Shown: positions 52,263 through 61,949, counted from the stretch's first letter. The stretch: DNA of 64,000 nt from Pseudomonas sp. UYIF39 (GCF_029963765.1 NZ_JALBYU010000001.1:558001-622000), one strand, 5' to 3'. The notes: a model not told the origin generated them from the sequence alone. Program-made: numbers and translations.

Positions 52263-53000
52263 TCAACTGTCTCTATGCGCCCCATTTACTGGCAGGCGAC
52301 TGCCTAGGCGATAGCGTGAGGACGGGTGTACTAAACGTACATAGGTGACGATTTTGCTCTGACTCCAGGTTCGGCGTATGAGCACGAGGCAAGGTTCATT
52401 AGCATCGATTTGCATGTGTTTGCTTTCTTCGTTGCTGGGGTGACAGGCTTCGACGATGTGTTCCATCTCGTCGGGCTTGATGACCCGCAACAGGTACTTT
52501 GCCGGTTGCAGGTGCTCGCCAAAGTCTTGCTTCAGAAATTCTGGCACCAGCTCGGGATTGACGTAACGATCCTCGAGTTGCACGGGCACGCCTTCTTCGC
52601 TGTGAACACAGACCAGATGAAAAACTGAAGAACCGGTGGTCAAGCCCAATGCGGACGCCACCGGCATTGAGGCCGATTCGCGCCCCAGGTGCAGGACACG
52701 GCAGGTGTAACTGTGACCTCGGGCGAGGATTTCGTCGGCAATGTTGGTGATACGCAGCAAGTTTGATTGCGGTTTGCTTTCGGCTACGAACGTGCCAACG
52801 CCTGAAATCCTGACCAGATGACCTTCTTCGGTCAGTTCGCGTAAGGCCCGGTTGACGGTCATGCGCGAAATGCCCAGTTCTTGCACCAGTTGGTTTTCTG
52901 AAGAAATCAGGTCACCAGGTTTCCAAACGCCCGCGCGAAGTTGGTCTTGCACATAATCCTTTGCACGCCGGTAGAGCGCTTGTGGTGCATTTTTGATCAT
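52263..53000 (-). CDS. Second HutC-like GntR/UTRA regulator
   Basis: 245 residues. The N-terminal winged helix runs from ALYRRAKDYVQDQLRAG to LISSENQLVQELGISRMTVNRALRELTEEG (about 8-75), followed by a UTRA domain with QLEDRYVNPELVPEFL, the same ligand-pocket segment as the HutC at 46759. ATG 53000 overlaps the stop of the aminotransferase gene upstream, so it is translated as the second gene of that operon. Two HutC paralogues within 6 kb suggest separate or cross-acting control by urocanate-like effectors. Its own target sites are not known. Confidence 0.9.
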   Translation of the reverse strand: MIKNAPQALYRRAKDYVQDQLRAGVWKPGDLISSENQLVQELGISRMTVNRALRELTEEGHLVRISGVGTFVAESKPQSNLLRITNIADEILARGHSYTCRVLHLGRESASMPVASALGLTTGSSVFHLVCVHSEEGVPVQLEDRYVNPELVPEFLKQDFGEHLQPAKYLLRVIKPDEMEHIVEACHPSNEESKHMQIDANEPCLVLIRRTWSQSKIVTYVRLVHPSSRYRLGSRLPVNGAHRDS

Positions 53001-54136
53001 TAGTCATTCCGTGTTTCTAGTGCGGCAAGGACGTTTGCCAGTGCTTGGAGGAAAAGGTCGTTATCCTCACAGCTTCCGACAGAGACGCGCAAGTACTCAG
53101 TGTATCCAACTTCGCGCCACGGTTTGATGATAACCCCTTCACGCAGCAGTGCTTGGTTGATTACTTCGGCCGGATAAGGCGTGCTAAAAAACAGGAAGTT
53201 GGCCAAGGACGGTGCGGTCGTAATGCCTTGCTCGTGCAGCGCCACTTCCAGCCGCCGGCGCTCGCTGGAGACATGGGATAGACAGGCGTTTAGATGACCA
53301 TCATCTGCCAGCGCCGCAATCGCTGCAGCTTGTGCCACGCTGTTGACGTTGAACGGGGTGCGCAGGCGGTTAATCAGATCTGCCAGCAGTGGATCGCTGA
53401 CGATACCGTAGCCGATGCGCAAACCTGCCAGGGAATAAGCCTTGGAGAAAGTCCGCAGAAGGATGAACGGTTTGCCGCTGGCCTGAATCAAGCCGAGGCA
53501 ATCCGGGTACTCGGCCTCCCATTGCGCGTATTCGTAATAGGCCTCATCAAACACCAGCAGACACTTCGAGGGCAATGCGTCGAGCAGCTGCTGCAACTCG
53601 TCGGCGCTTAAGGTGCAGCCGACCGGATTTGACGGGCATGAAAACATCAGCACATGGGTGTGGGGGGTGAGTGCAGCGATCATTGCCGCTACGTCGAAGG
53701 TGCCTCTGTCGGTCATGGGAACACCTACCACCCGGGCACCGGCGGCCATTGGGTATATGAAGTGCAACCCGAAAGATGGCACCACGGTAACTACTTCGTC
53801 ATCGTGGTCTAAAAACACCCGGCTGATGACGCTCAGCAAATCTTCCGAGCCGTTGCCGAACACCAATTGATTCTCGGGTACGTCGAGCTTTTTCGAGAGT
53901 GCAGAGCGTAATGCCTGGCAGCCAGTATCGGGGTATAGCGCAATTTCGCTGCAAGCTCGAGCCGTTGCGGCGCTAACGGTGGGTGCTGTGCCCATCGGGT
54001 TTTCGTTGCTGCCTAGTTTGGCGACGCGAGTCAGGCCGAAACGCTTGCGCACAGCATCCGAGGCGAGGCCGGCGTTGTAACTGGCCAATTCGCGCACTTC
54101 TGCGCGGGCAAGCAGGTTCAAGTCATTGGCATTCAT
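53000..54136 (-). CDS. HisC-like pyridoxal-phosphate aminotransferase
   Basis: A 378-residue class I/II aminotransferase. SNENP is at 43-47, the PLP phosphate loop is NGSEDLL (about 95), the cofactor aspartate is D198 (FDEAYYEYA), and the Schiff-base lysine is K232 (TFSKAYSLAGLRIGY). Overall it is most like histidinol-phosphate aminotransferase. Encoded outside a his operon, next to hut genes and behind a HutC-like operator, it more probably transaminates histidine or a related imidazole amino acid (inference). It overlaps the HutC-like regulator gene by 1 base. The start ATG 54136 has GAGG-type purines (ATGAGGTTAACC) upstream. Confidence 0.88.
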   Translation of the reverse strand: MNANDLNLLARAEVRELASYNAGLASDAVRKRFGLTRVAKLGSNENPMGTAPTVSAATARACSEIALYPDTGCQALRSALSKKLDVPENQLVFGNGSEDLLSVISRVFLDHDDEVVTVVPSFGLHFIYPMAAGARVVGVPMTDRGTFDVAAMIAALTPHTHVLMFSCPSNPVGCTLSADELQQLLDALPSKCLLVFDEAYYEYAQWEAEYPDCLGLIQASGKPFILLRTFSKAYSLAGLRIGYGIVSDPLLADLINRLRTPFNVNSVAQAAAIAALADDGHLNACLSHVSSERRRLEVALHEQGITTAPSLANFLFFSTPYPAEVINQALLREGVIIKPWREVGYTEYLRVSVGSCEDNDLFLQALANVLAALETRND

Positions 54137-54335
54137 ACAGGGTTAACCTCATTAGTGTCTTGCTGGAAGGCATTACGATCTAGGCAGTTCTGCAGGAATT
54201 GCTGCAGGCGCGGCTATTCGGCGTTATGTCTGATCTCGTACGGCTGGTAGTTGAATGGGTCTGAGCGGTATCAGTACATTCATGAGTAACATCCTTGGGG
54301 AGCAGGATGATTACGCAGCAGACATCTGTATGTGC

Positions 54336-54348
54336 CTGTATATACCAG
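54336..54348. promoter_or_regulatory. HutC-type operator upstream of the aminotransferase operon
   Basis: CTGTATATACCAG, with one mismatch from the TGTATATACA core seen before hutU. It lies 200 bases upstream of the aminotransferase start (minus strand). Confidence 0.6.
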
Positions 54349-54620
54349 TCAGGCAAGATGCAGGCCAAAATGTCTGAGCTGCTCTTGATTCCGCAGTACA
54401 GGCCTGTTTCTAGCGAAGTAGATCAGGCTGATGATCGCTGCCTTTTAACCTTATGTAACCAATGGTTGCGCTAGGAGTGTTACCCATGATGCCTGGTGGG
54501 GAAAAACGAAACCTTGAGTATCGGGGCACCTAAGATGTCCTAATCGCGAGAGGAGGGTAAGTCGCTCTACCTCAGGCTCATGGCGCATTTTTTGATCGAG
54601 CGGCATGGTAAATGCTTGAT

Positions 54621-54633
54621 CTTGTATATACAG
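54621..54633. promoter_or_regulatory. HutC-type operator upstream of ridA
   Basis: CTTGTATATACAG, containing the perfect core TGTATATACA (54623-54632) identical to the hutU site. It lies 251 bases before the ridA start. Confidence 0.68.
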
Positions 54634-54883
54634 GATTGGTGTTTCAGGCTAAAACATACACTTCACCCCTCCTGAACCTATTAAGCAACGAGTCGACATG
54701 ATCTCAAGCAGCTGTTCGCTCCTGATCTATGTGTCCGGTGTCCGGTGTCCGCGAGGGGGATCACATGCTCAAGCGTATGCATGACTCAATGGCCTACCGT
54801 AAAAACCGCTGAAGTCGAATCGATGATTCACAACCGGTGCTCGTTGATGGGCGCCTCCTTGAAATACCCAAGAGAGAACTGCC

Positions 54884-55231
54884 ATGACCGTTAGCAATCT
54901 GCCCTTTTCCAAAGTCCGCCACAGCCAGGGCCTGGTTTTTTTGTCTGGCGAATTGCCGTTTGGTGAGGACGGTAGCTTTCCTGAAGGTATCGAAGCGCAA
55001 ACGCGTTTGACCTTGACGCGTATTGCCCAGACGCTGGAAGCCGAATCGCTGTCGCTGGACGATGTTGTCAGCGTTACCGTGTACCTGACCGACCGGAGTA
55101 ATTTCGCCGAATTCAATCGGGCTTATGCATCATTCTTCACGACCAACCTGCCAGTGCGCGCGACCGTCTGCGCCGGCCTTGTGGTCGATGCATTGGTCGA
55201 GATCAGTGTCATCGCGCAACAGCGTGCTTGA
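54884..55231 (+). CDS. RidA-family enamine/imine deaminase
   Basis: A 115-residue YjgF/YER057c/UK114 protein. RidA proteins hydrolyse reactive imines released by PLP and flavin enzymes. The substrate-binding arginine is R92 (LPVRATVCAGLVVDALVEI), the usual Arg105 equivalent, so the active archetype is preserved. The start follows GAGAGAACTGCC. The FAD amino-acid oxidase gene starts 12 bases after its stop, a natural pairing because such oxidases release imino acids. A HutC-type operator lies upstream. Confidence 0.92.
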   Translation: MTVSNLPFSKVRHSQGLVFLSGELPFGEDGSFPEGIEAQTRLTLTRIAQTLEAESLSLDDVVSVTVYLTDRSNFAEFNRAYASFFTTNLPVRATVCAGLVVDALVEISVIAQQRA

Positions 55232-55243
55232 TTCGGAGGCAGC

Positions 55244-56479
55244 GTGAACGAAAAACAAGTGGTGGTACTGGGGGCCGGCATTGTCGGCGTATGCACGGCG
55301 TTGCATTTGCAACGCCGTGGCTGCGCGGTGACGCTGGTGGACAAAGGTTCGCCGGGGCGTGAAACGTCGTTCGGCAACGCAGGCATCATTCAGCGTGAGG
55401 CTATTGAGCCTTATGCGTTCCCGAGGGATCTTGCCAGCCTGATAAACGTGGCAGCCAAGCGTGACATTGGCGTCAATTACCATCTGCGCGCGATGCCTGA
55501 ATACGTGCCTGCCTTGGTCAGGTATTGGGCCAACTCCGCGCCTAGGCATTACCAGGCCATTGCAGATGCCTTTCGCACGCTGATTGAGCACTCGATCAGC
55601 GAGCACTCGGAGTTGATTGAGCAAAGCGGTTCGCAAAACCTGATCGTGCGCAAAGGGTGGATCCAGGCTTTTCGTAGCCCACAGCAATTCGATGAGGCGG
55701 TGGAGCGTGCGGTACGCGTGAGTGCACACGGCGTGTTGTCCGAGCATCTGGACGGTGTCGCGCTCAGACTGGCGGAACCTGCGTTGAGCGATGCATTGGT
55801 GGGGGGCATTCATTGGCTGCAACCCTGGACTTGCATTGAACCGGGTGAGTTGGTGCAGCGTTATGCCGATCTGTTCGTGCGTGAAGGTGGAGAAATTTTG
55901 CGCGGCGATGCGCGATCGTTGCGTCAGTCGGGAGCCGGTTGGAGCGTCGACACCGATTCTGGATCGATCGGCGCGTCGCAGGTGGTCGTGGCGTTGGGCC
56001 CTTGGGCTCACGAATTGCTTGGCGAGTTGGGTTACCGCATTCCGTTGTTCGTCAAGCGTGGTTACCACGCTCACTTTGCCGATGGCGCGACATTGAGCCG
56101 CCCGGTGCTGGATACCGAACAAGGCTACATGCTGGCGCCGATGAAGCGCGGTATCCGCCTGTCGACGGGGGCAGAGTTCGCCAGCCTAAGTGCGCCGCCA
56201 ACACCGGTGCAGTTGGCCAAGGCCGAGCGGGCCGCACGGCAGGTATTAGCGTTAGGCCCCCAGGTGGAGCGCACGCCATGGAGCGGCGCCCGACCCTGCA
56301 CGGTAGACATGAAGCCGGTGATCGGCGCGGCGCCCTTGCATAAAGGGCTCTGGTTCAATTTCGGCCATGCCCATCAGGGGTTTACGCTAGGCCCGGTCAG
56401 CGGTCGACTGCTCGCAGAATTGATGATGGGCGAGACGCCTGTGGTGGATCCGGCACCCTTTGCTCCAGGGCGTTTCTGA
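55244..56479 (+). CDS. DadA-like FAD-dependent D-amino-acid dehydrogenase/oxidoreductase
   Basis: A 411-residue DAO-family flavoprotein that oxidises amines or D-amino acids to imino acids at the membrane or in the cytoplasm. The N-terminal dinucleotide motif is GAGIVG (10-15), then RETSFGNAGIIQ, the loop typical of DadA. The C-terminal FAD motif lies around WSGARPCTVDMKPVIGAAP and FGHAHQGFTLGPVSG. The start is GTG 55244 with GGAGG ten bases upstream. It is coupled to ridA. Substrate is not determinable; D-histidine or another D-amino acid is a context-based guess. Confidence 0.9.
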   Translation: MNEKQVVVLGAGIVGVCTALHLQRRGCAVTLVDKGSPGRETSFGNAGIIQREAIEPYAFPRDLASLINVAAKRDIGVNYHLRAMPEYVPALVRYWANSAPRHYQAIADAFRTLIEHSISEHSELIEQSGSQNLIVRKGWIQAFRSPQQFDEAVERAVRVSAHGVLSEHLDGVALRLAEPALSDALVGGIHWLQPWTCIEPGELVQRYADLFVREGGEILRGDARSLRQSGAGWSVDTDSGSIGASQVVVALGPWAHELLGELGYRIPLFVKRGYHAHFADGATLSRPVLDTEQGYMLAPMKRGIRLSTGAEFASLSAPPTPVQLAKAERAARQVLALGPQVERTPWSGARPCTVDMKPVIGAAPLHKGLWFNFGHAHQGFTLGPVSGRLLAELMMGETPVVDPAPFAPGRF

Positions 56480-56688
56480 GCTGAGTAGCGGTGCAAGAAC
56501 CTTCTCGCCCATCTCCGTCGGAGTAACGGGCGAGAACCTGCCTGTCAGGAAAATAAACACTGATTTTTATCTACGGACGCTGCCCTGCAGATTTCGTGGC
56601 AGTCGTCGTGGGCGCTGTTCTGATTTCAGTCGGTTTATCCGTTCCATCGGCTCGCCCTAACTCCTTATAAATACCCGCTGGAGAAGTC

Positions 56689-58635
56689 ATGAACATCAAA
56701 CAGAAGCTGACATGGGTATTTGCCGCCATCGCCTGCCTTCCGGTGATTCTGGTCGCGGTGCTTGTCGTATTGAACTTGCGGAGCGCGGCACAAGCCAATT
56801 TCCTGGATAGCAGCGGTCGTGAAATTCGCCAGATCGATAACAGTATGAAGCAGTTCTTTGACAGCATCCGCCAAAACGTCGAATACCTTGCCAAAGATCC
56901 TCGGATCGCCACCGTCAAGGGATTGAAAAACTATACCGCTGCCAATGCTGAGCAAACGCCTGTGACCGAAGCCGATCAGCGGCTCCAGGCTATTTTCGAT
57001 CGATTTGCCGAGACCCATCCGACCACCGCGTCCATTTCCCTGGGGCTCAACGACGGCGGCTTTGCCGGTTGGCCCGACGACCCGAAAATGGCCAGCTACG
57101 ACCCCCGAGTACGTCCTTGGTACAAGACCGCCATGGCGGCCGCGCCAGGCTCAACCGTGCGCACGGGCGCTTACTACTGGGCGCCGGATGACATGGTGCT
57201 GGTCAGCACGGTTCGCGCTTTCGCCGACTCCAGCGGCAACCCGGTGGGTGTCGTCGGCGTTGACGTCTCGCTCAAGCAACTGACTGAACTAGTTAAAACC
57301 ATCAAGCTGGGCGACAGCGGGTACCTAATGATGGTCGAAGCCAACGGCAACGTTCTGGTCGATCCGGCAAATGCCAAAAACAGTTTCAAGCCCCTGGCCG
57401 ATCTGGGCCCCGGCTATACCGAGCTGGCAAAGAGTGGCGATGGCGTGACCCAGGTCGAGATCGATGGCGTGCCATACATGGTCAATGTTGTCAGTTCCGA
57501 AAGCCTGGGCTGGCGCTTCATCGGGCTGATCAAACGCGACGAAGTCATGGCTCAGGCCACCAGCCTGACAGGGTTGATCGCACTGATCGCCGCCGTGTTG
57601 GCAATCATCTTCGCCATCGTCGGCGCGAGCTTCGCCGGCGTGATCGTTAGACCGATTCGCGGTGTTGCCGATGGCCTGCAGGAAATCGCCGAAGGGGAGG
57701 GCGACCTGACCCGCGAACTGGAAGTGCGGGGCAAGGACGAAACCGCCACTTTGGCTGGTTGGTTCAACCAGTTCCTTGGCATGATCGCGCAACTGATGCG
57801 GCGCATCGGCAGCGCTTCCTCCGATTTGCAAGAGGTCGCTGCGGACACCAGTCAAGTGGCCAGTAACATGAACAACGCCGCAGTGCGCCAGCGCGAAGCA
57901 GTTGAGTTGGTGAGCACAGCTTTCAACGAGATGGTCGCTACCTCTAACGAAGTGGCCCGCTCTTGCAGTCATGCCGCTTCCAGCGCGGACGTCGGTTATC
58001 GAGAGGTGCACGACGGGCAACGGCACATTGGTGAGGCCACGGGGAGTGTTCTTAAATTGAGTGACGACCTGCAGCAGTCGGCAGGTACCATGCAGATGCT
58101 CGAGCAGGACAGTAAGAACATCAACACCATTCTCGATACCATTCGTTCGATCGCTGAACAGACCAATCTGTTGGCCCTCAATGCCGCCATTGAAGCGGCG
58201 CGCGCCGGCGACCAGGGCCGTGGATTTGCGGTGGTGGCCGACGAAGTACGCGCCTTGGCGCGGCGCACTGCAGACTCAACCGGCGAGATCGACAGCTTGC
58301 TCGGCAACTTCGCGCGGCGAACTGAGGAGGTCACCCAGCAGATGCAACGGAGCCTGGAGGTGTCGCAAACCAGCGTTGAATGTATCCAGCAGGCGCGCGA
58401 CAGTTTCGACAAGATCCGCGACTCGGTGGACTCGATTCGCGACCAGAACGCTCAGATCTCCACGGCAGCAGAGGAGCAGCATCAGGTGGCCGAAGATATT
58501 AACCGACACATTGCACAAATCCATGCCGATGCCCAGTTGGTCGAAAGGTTTGCGCATTCGGCGCACACCGGATCGGGTCGCCTGACGGATATTTCTGGTC
58601 AATTGAAGGGGCTCGTAGGGCGCTTCAAGTTTTAA
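56689..58635 (+). CDS. Methyl-accepting chemotaxis protein with amino-acid-binding dCache domain
   Basis: A 648-residue chemoreceptor. TM1 is at about 8-30; the periplasmic dCache_1 domain is at about 35-290; TM2 at about 296-318 precedes a HAMP domain and the signalling hairpin, with the conserved tip [20 protein letters not shown] (about 490-509). The periplasmic part carries the amino-acid-recognition pattern YDPRVRPWY (Y137, R142, W144, Y145), a tyrosine at 162-163 and D192 (GVDVSL), as in PctA-type receptors. There is no C-terminal CheR-binding pentapeptide. It follows the ridA-oxidase pair by 209 bases on the same strand, and may sense the amino acid degraded by this island. Confidence 0.93.
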   Translation: MNIKQKLTWVFAAIACLPVILVAVLVVLNLRSAAQANFLDSSGREIRQIDNSMKQFFDSIRQNVEYLAKDPRIATVKGLKNYTAANAEQTPVTEADQRLQAIFDRFAETHPTTASISLGLNDGGFAGWPDDPKMASYDPRVRPWYKTAMAAAPGSTVRTGAYYWAPDDMVLVSTVRAFADSSGNPVGVVGVDVSLKQLTELVKTIKLGDSGYLMMVEANGNVLVDPANAKNSFKPLADLGPGYTELAKSGDGVTQVEIDGVPYMVNVVSSESLGWRFIGLIKRDEVMAQATSLTGLIALIAAVLAIIFAIVGASFAGVIVRPIRGVADGLQEIAEGEGDLTRELEVRGKDETATLAGWFNQFLGMIAQLMRRIGSASSDLQEVAADTSQVASNMNNAAVRQREAVELVSTAFNEMVATSNEVARSCSHAASSADVGYREVHDGQRHIGEATGSVLKLSDDLQQSAGTMQMLEQDSKNINTILDTIRSIAEQTNLLALNAAIEAARAGDQGRGFAVVADEVRALARRTADSTGEIDSLLGNFARRTEEVTQQMQRSLEVSQTSVECIQQARDSFDKIRDSVDSIRDQNAQISTAAEEQHQVAEDINRHIAQIHADAQLVERFAHSAHTGSGRLTDISGQLKGLVGRFKF

Positions 58636-58772
58636 TAATGACGCCTAAGCTAGGATGACTACGCTACCCTTCGAAATCACGTTGACCTGTGATTCTGATA
58701 GACCTACGAAGAGGGCAATGTAGAAGTCGCTGATTCGGGCCAGCGGGCCCGGCTTAGTTGTAGGTTTTTCAG

Positions 58773-59285
58773 ATGGAGATGAAAGTGCTGTCATCGATCA
58801 AGGAATACCAGCCAGGGCCCCAAATCCCACAGAGCATTTGGATGACCCTCGGGCTGCCGTCACGCGGTACTAGGCTTCATGACCTAATTCGCGAAGGACT
58901 TCCTTTTGAACTCCTCGACCGGATAGCGAACCTTCTGCATGTGCAGCGGGGGGTTATTTCCAAAGATATTTGCATGTCACCTACAACGTTGGCGCGCAGA
59001 GCGGAAGTAGGACGGTTCAACACCCTAGAAAGCGACCGGCTGGTTGCATTGATAGCTGTCTCTGAGGAAGCTCTTTCCTTGTTTGAAAGCGATGTCGCCG
59101 CAGCAATGGATTGGATGAGCACGCCGGTTCGTGGGCTTGGTTCGAAGCGTCCTCTGGATATGATGAGGACGAGGGTGGAAACGAAGGCCGTCTTCGATCT
59201 TATCGGCCGACTAGAGAGGGCGTTTCCTGTGAGTCTGGTAATTAGAGGCAAATTCCGATTTTTGGGTACTTGTCAGCGTCCGTAA
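58773..59285 (+). CDS. Orphan antitoxin of the Xre/MbcA/ParS (DUF2384) type, altered C-terminus
   Basis: 170 residues. The N-terminal part is Xre-like (LPSRGTRLHDLIREGLPFEL). The middle has the MbcA/ParS signature (GVISKDICMSPTTLARRAEV, SDRLVALIAVSEEA). The C-terminal end of such antitoxins normally reads VxDLIGRIEHGVF and stops. Here VFDLIGRLERAF is followed by about 18 unrelated residues before the stop. The RES-domain toxin that normally overlaps or follows is absent. Immediately after the stop lie CCGGTTAATT repeats and IS debris, so a rearrangement removed the toxin. Confidence 0.75.
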   Translation: MEMKVLSSIKEYQPGPQIPQSIWMTLGLPSRGTRLHDLIREGLPFELLDRIANLLHVQRGVISKDICMSPTTLARRAEVGRFNTLESDRLVALIAVSEEALSLFESDVAAAMDWMSTPVRGLGSKRPLDMMRTRVETKAVFDLIGRLERAFPVSLVIRGKFRFLGTCQRP

Positions 59286-59387
59286 TTAACCGGAGCTCTG
59301 TAAGTCTTTGATAGATAAAGAATTCCGGTTAATTCACGCTATTGACCGGAAAAACTATAGAATATTTCGCATATTTTCCGGTTAATT
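59284..59387. repeat. Cluster of CCGGTTAATT repeats
   Basis: CCGGTTAATT occurs at 59325-59334 and 59378-59387, and inverted as AATTAACCGG at 59284-59293. In addition, CCGGAAAA (59346-59353) and TTTTCCGG (59374-59381) form an inverted repeat with a 20-base AT-rich loop. The cluster begins inside the antitoxin stop codon. It could be a recombinase or attachment-type site, or the end of a lost element. Confidence 0.55.
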
Positions 59388-59594
59388 ACAGATCAGAATG
59401 CTCTCATGTTCCATAGCCTATGGTCTCGCCCTAATTCAGATGTAGTTTCCTTCTCCCGTGCACTCTGAGATCTATACTCGATAGGTCAACAAATTAACTC
59501 GTCTAAAGATTTAGGGCATCTCAATCGGACGCTATGAGGGCGCCCGAATCCGAGGTGTATGGATATGCGTAAATCTTAATCAATTAAGTTCAAA

Positions 59595-60117
59595 GTGAAG
59601 GCTGTCTGCAGGAGTCGGTCCCCGAGGCGAGTGCAAGTCTGGATATCGGTCCTTCGACGTTGCGCCGTTGGGGCTATCAGGTTCGTAAAGGGCGCTTGGG
59701 TTCGACCCCCGTGGGGCCTAGGCGAATATCGCGGTTCAGCGAGAGATGCGTTGGCTCAAAGCCTTGCTGATACAAAAGGACTTGGATATCGAAATCCTAA
59801 AAAAGACTAGTGCTCTCCTGTTTTTTGAACACCAAATATCACTCTCGTTGATAGAGGAGCTAGACGAGCAGCACGGCGGTAACAACTGCAACCGGGCCCT
59901 TGGGATCAACCGGGTAGCTTTTAAGCACAGCATGAGCACCATAGGCAACGTAAACCTGATCGGGAAAAGCTCAAGGCCTTGATGATCGAACATTACAGGG
60001 CGCCGAAGGAGTCTGAGGGCGTTCGCAACTTGGCCAAAGACCAGCAGGGAAGGTACATGGTCCACATGTTTAATGCACGAAACTGCTATCGTCAGCCGTT
60101 AGCACCGACGCCATAAT
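59595..60117 (+). mobile_element. Remnant of an IS3-family element
   Basis: Pieces of OrfA (SLDIGPSTLRRWGYQVRKGR at about 59635-59695, then LIQKDLDIEILKKTSALLFF at about 59765-59825) and of OrfB (RALGINRVAF, then DREKLKALMIEHYRAPKESE at about 59950-60020) appear in successive frames. The helix-turn-helix plus EILKK(A/T)xALL ending is the IS3 OrfA signature. Several frameshifts and truncation of OrfB make it inactive. Terminal repeats were not identified. Confidence 0.7.
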
Positions 60118-60628
60118 TACAACTCGTCTGGTGTTGAGATATTGGTGGCGGCACACGTCCTCTACTTTTGAACTAAACGTCGTCTACAACCAGGCACCGA
60201 TTTCGCTTTATCTGGTCGCGAATTAAATGCAACGCTAGACGTGGTGTGAAAACCCAAGTACTCAACAGTGAGCTTAGGTAGACTGATGGTATATCAAGTA
60301 GCGCATCTAAAAAATGATCCGAGCCAACTTTCAATATCACGTTTAAATGCTTGCTTGATTTTGTAATGCAAAAATACGATTTCGGCGTATACTCGCATGG
60401 AAAACTCTCCGTCTTGTTATGGCTGTATGCAGAGTGACTCCACTTGTAGTTGATAGCGACGCAAAGGTGGCGAGTTGCTGGCCAATCTCTGCACTGGAAT
60501 ACCTTGGCAAGCTGACGTGCACGGCGGGCTGCGGGTGAATCATTTGGCCGGTGCCGGTTGGAGCTCATCACTTATCCGGTTAGTCTTGCCCTTACCACAG
60601 TGCTGAACTTCAACTGGAATCCACTCGG
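60118..60628. other. Non-coding region before the clc gene
   Basis: About 510 bases. A minus-strand frame (60173-60571, 132 codons) has no family resemblance; only the first 30 codons have a protein-like composition. No RNA gene, terminator or repeat was recognised. The clc start at 60629 lacks a strong ribosome site. Confidence 0.4.
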
Positions 60629-61948
60629 GTGATCAAACCGCTTTTATTGATTCGCCGTCGTTTTGCCTCGATCCGTTGGCGTACACGAGTCACGCTTTGG
60701 GTAGCCGCTACTCTCGCGGGGCTGCTGGTGGTGATGTTCGCCCGACTGGCCGACCTGGCACTGACGCAATTTGCCCAACAGACCGCCGAACGGCCTTGGC
60801 TGCCCTTTGTATACACACCGCTGGTGGGCATGCTGGTGGTGTGGCTGACCACACGTTTTTTTGTTGGCTCACAGGGCAGTGGGATCCCGCAGGTTATCGC
60901 CGCTACCCGTCTGGCGCACCAAGGTAAGCCGGTCGATAAGCTGGTGTCGTTACGTATCGCCTTCGCCAAGATCGGCTTGGGTACCCTGGCACTCACCGGT
61001 GGTTTTTCGGCCGGACGCGAAGGCCCTTCGGTTCAGGTCGCCGCCTCGATCATGCATTTTTTTCACCGCTACTTGCCCAACGCACGAATCATCCGCAGCG
61101 AAGACTTGATCCTCGCCGGCGGCGCAGCGGGCATTGCTGCAGCCTTCAACACGCCTTTGGCAGGTGTGGCCTTTGCGGTAGAGGAGTTGGGGCGCAAGCT
61201 GGAAACCCGAACCAGCGGGGTCTTGCTCAGCACGATTATCTTGTCGGGGATGGTCGCGATTGCCTTGCAGGGCAACTACAACTATTTCGGTCACTTCGAC
61301 GTTCAAGACATCCAACTCGATATCGTTGTCCCGGTGCTGGCGATCGGTATTGGCTGCGGTCTTCTGGGCGGGTTGTTCAGCCGGATGCTGCTTTGGCCGC
61401 AGCGCCATCATCGATTTGTCGTCTGGGAATGACGCCGCGTGCATCCCGTCTGGTTCGCCGGTATATGTGGAATGATCGTGGCGATACTCGGTTGGCTCAG
61501 TGGCGGTATGTCGTTCGGCAGTGGTTACGGGATCACATCCCAGATCATCACGTCCGATATCGGCCTGCCATGGCATGCGCCCATTACGCGTTTTCTCGCG
61601 ACGGTGGTGACTTACTTTTCCGGTATTCCCGGCGGCATTTTCGCCCCCTCCCTGGCGGTAGGAGCGGCCATTGGAGCCAACGTCGCGGAACTCTTCGGAC
61701 TGGCTGCACAGCCGATGATTGCTCTGTGTATGGTCGGTTTTCTGTCTGCTGTAACGCAGTCGCCGATCACGTCAGCGATTATCGTGATGGAGATGATCGA
61801 CAGCCACGGTATGGTGATCAGTCTGTTGGCTGTAGCGCTGATAGCCAAAGCGGTCAGTGCCAGGATGGGGCCTGAGTTGTATCAGCAATTGGCCCGTGGT
61901 TTTTTGCACGCCCCGGACAGTGGCGCAGCCCCGCGAAAACCAGATTGA
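60629..61948 (+). pseudogene. ClC-type chloride/proton antiporter gene split by one nonsense codon
   Basis: The reading frame runs from 60629 through 61429, meets TGA at 61430-61432, and continues in the same frame to 61948 with full ClC similarity on both sides (WPQRHHRFVVWE-stop-RRVHPVWFAG). The stop stands where relatives have tryptophan or lysine-tryptophan, so a TGG to TGA change is the simplest cause. Selectivity motifs are intact: GSGIPQ, GREGPSVQ with the gating glutamate, the EE pair in AFAVEELG, and GIPGGIFAPSLAVG. About 439 codons in total. The remaining pieces (267 and 169 residues) would not each form the usual dimer subunit, so loss of function is likely unless the stop is read through or is a sequencing error. 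Confidence 0.85.
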
Positions 61949-61949
61949 A

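Larger units (their letters stand above)
54137..54883. other. Divergent control region between the aminotransferase and ridA operons
   Basis: About 750 bases without a supported gene. It contains two HutC-type palindromes (54336-54348 and 54621-54633), one nearer each operon, and a three-copy tandem of GTGTCCG at about 54729-54751. Its length, and the mildly coding-like frames on the minus strand (54769-55116 overlaps ridA), suggest that a gene may have been lost here, but none can be named. Confidence 0.5.

Noticed and set aside
60173..60571. A 132-codon minus-strand gene
   Set aside because: No family resemblance, no convincing ribosome site, and irregular composition in a region of IS debris.
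61430..61432. Selenocysteine codon in the clc gene
   Set aside because: ClC proteins have no selenocysteine; relatives carry tryptophan here, and no SECIS-like hairpin stands out.
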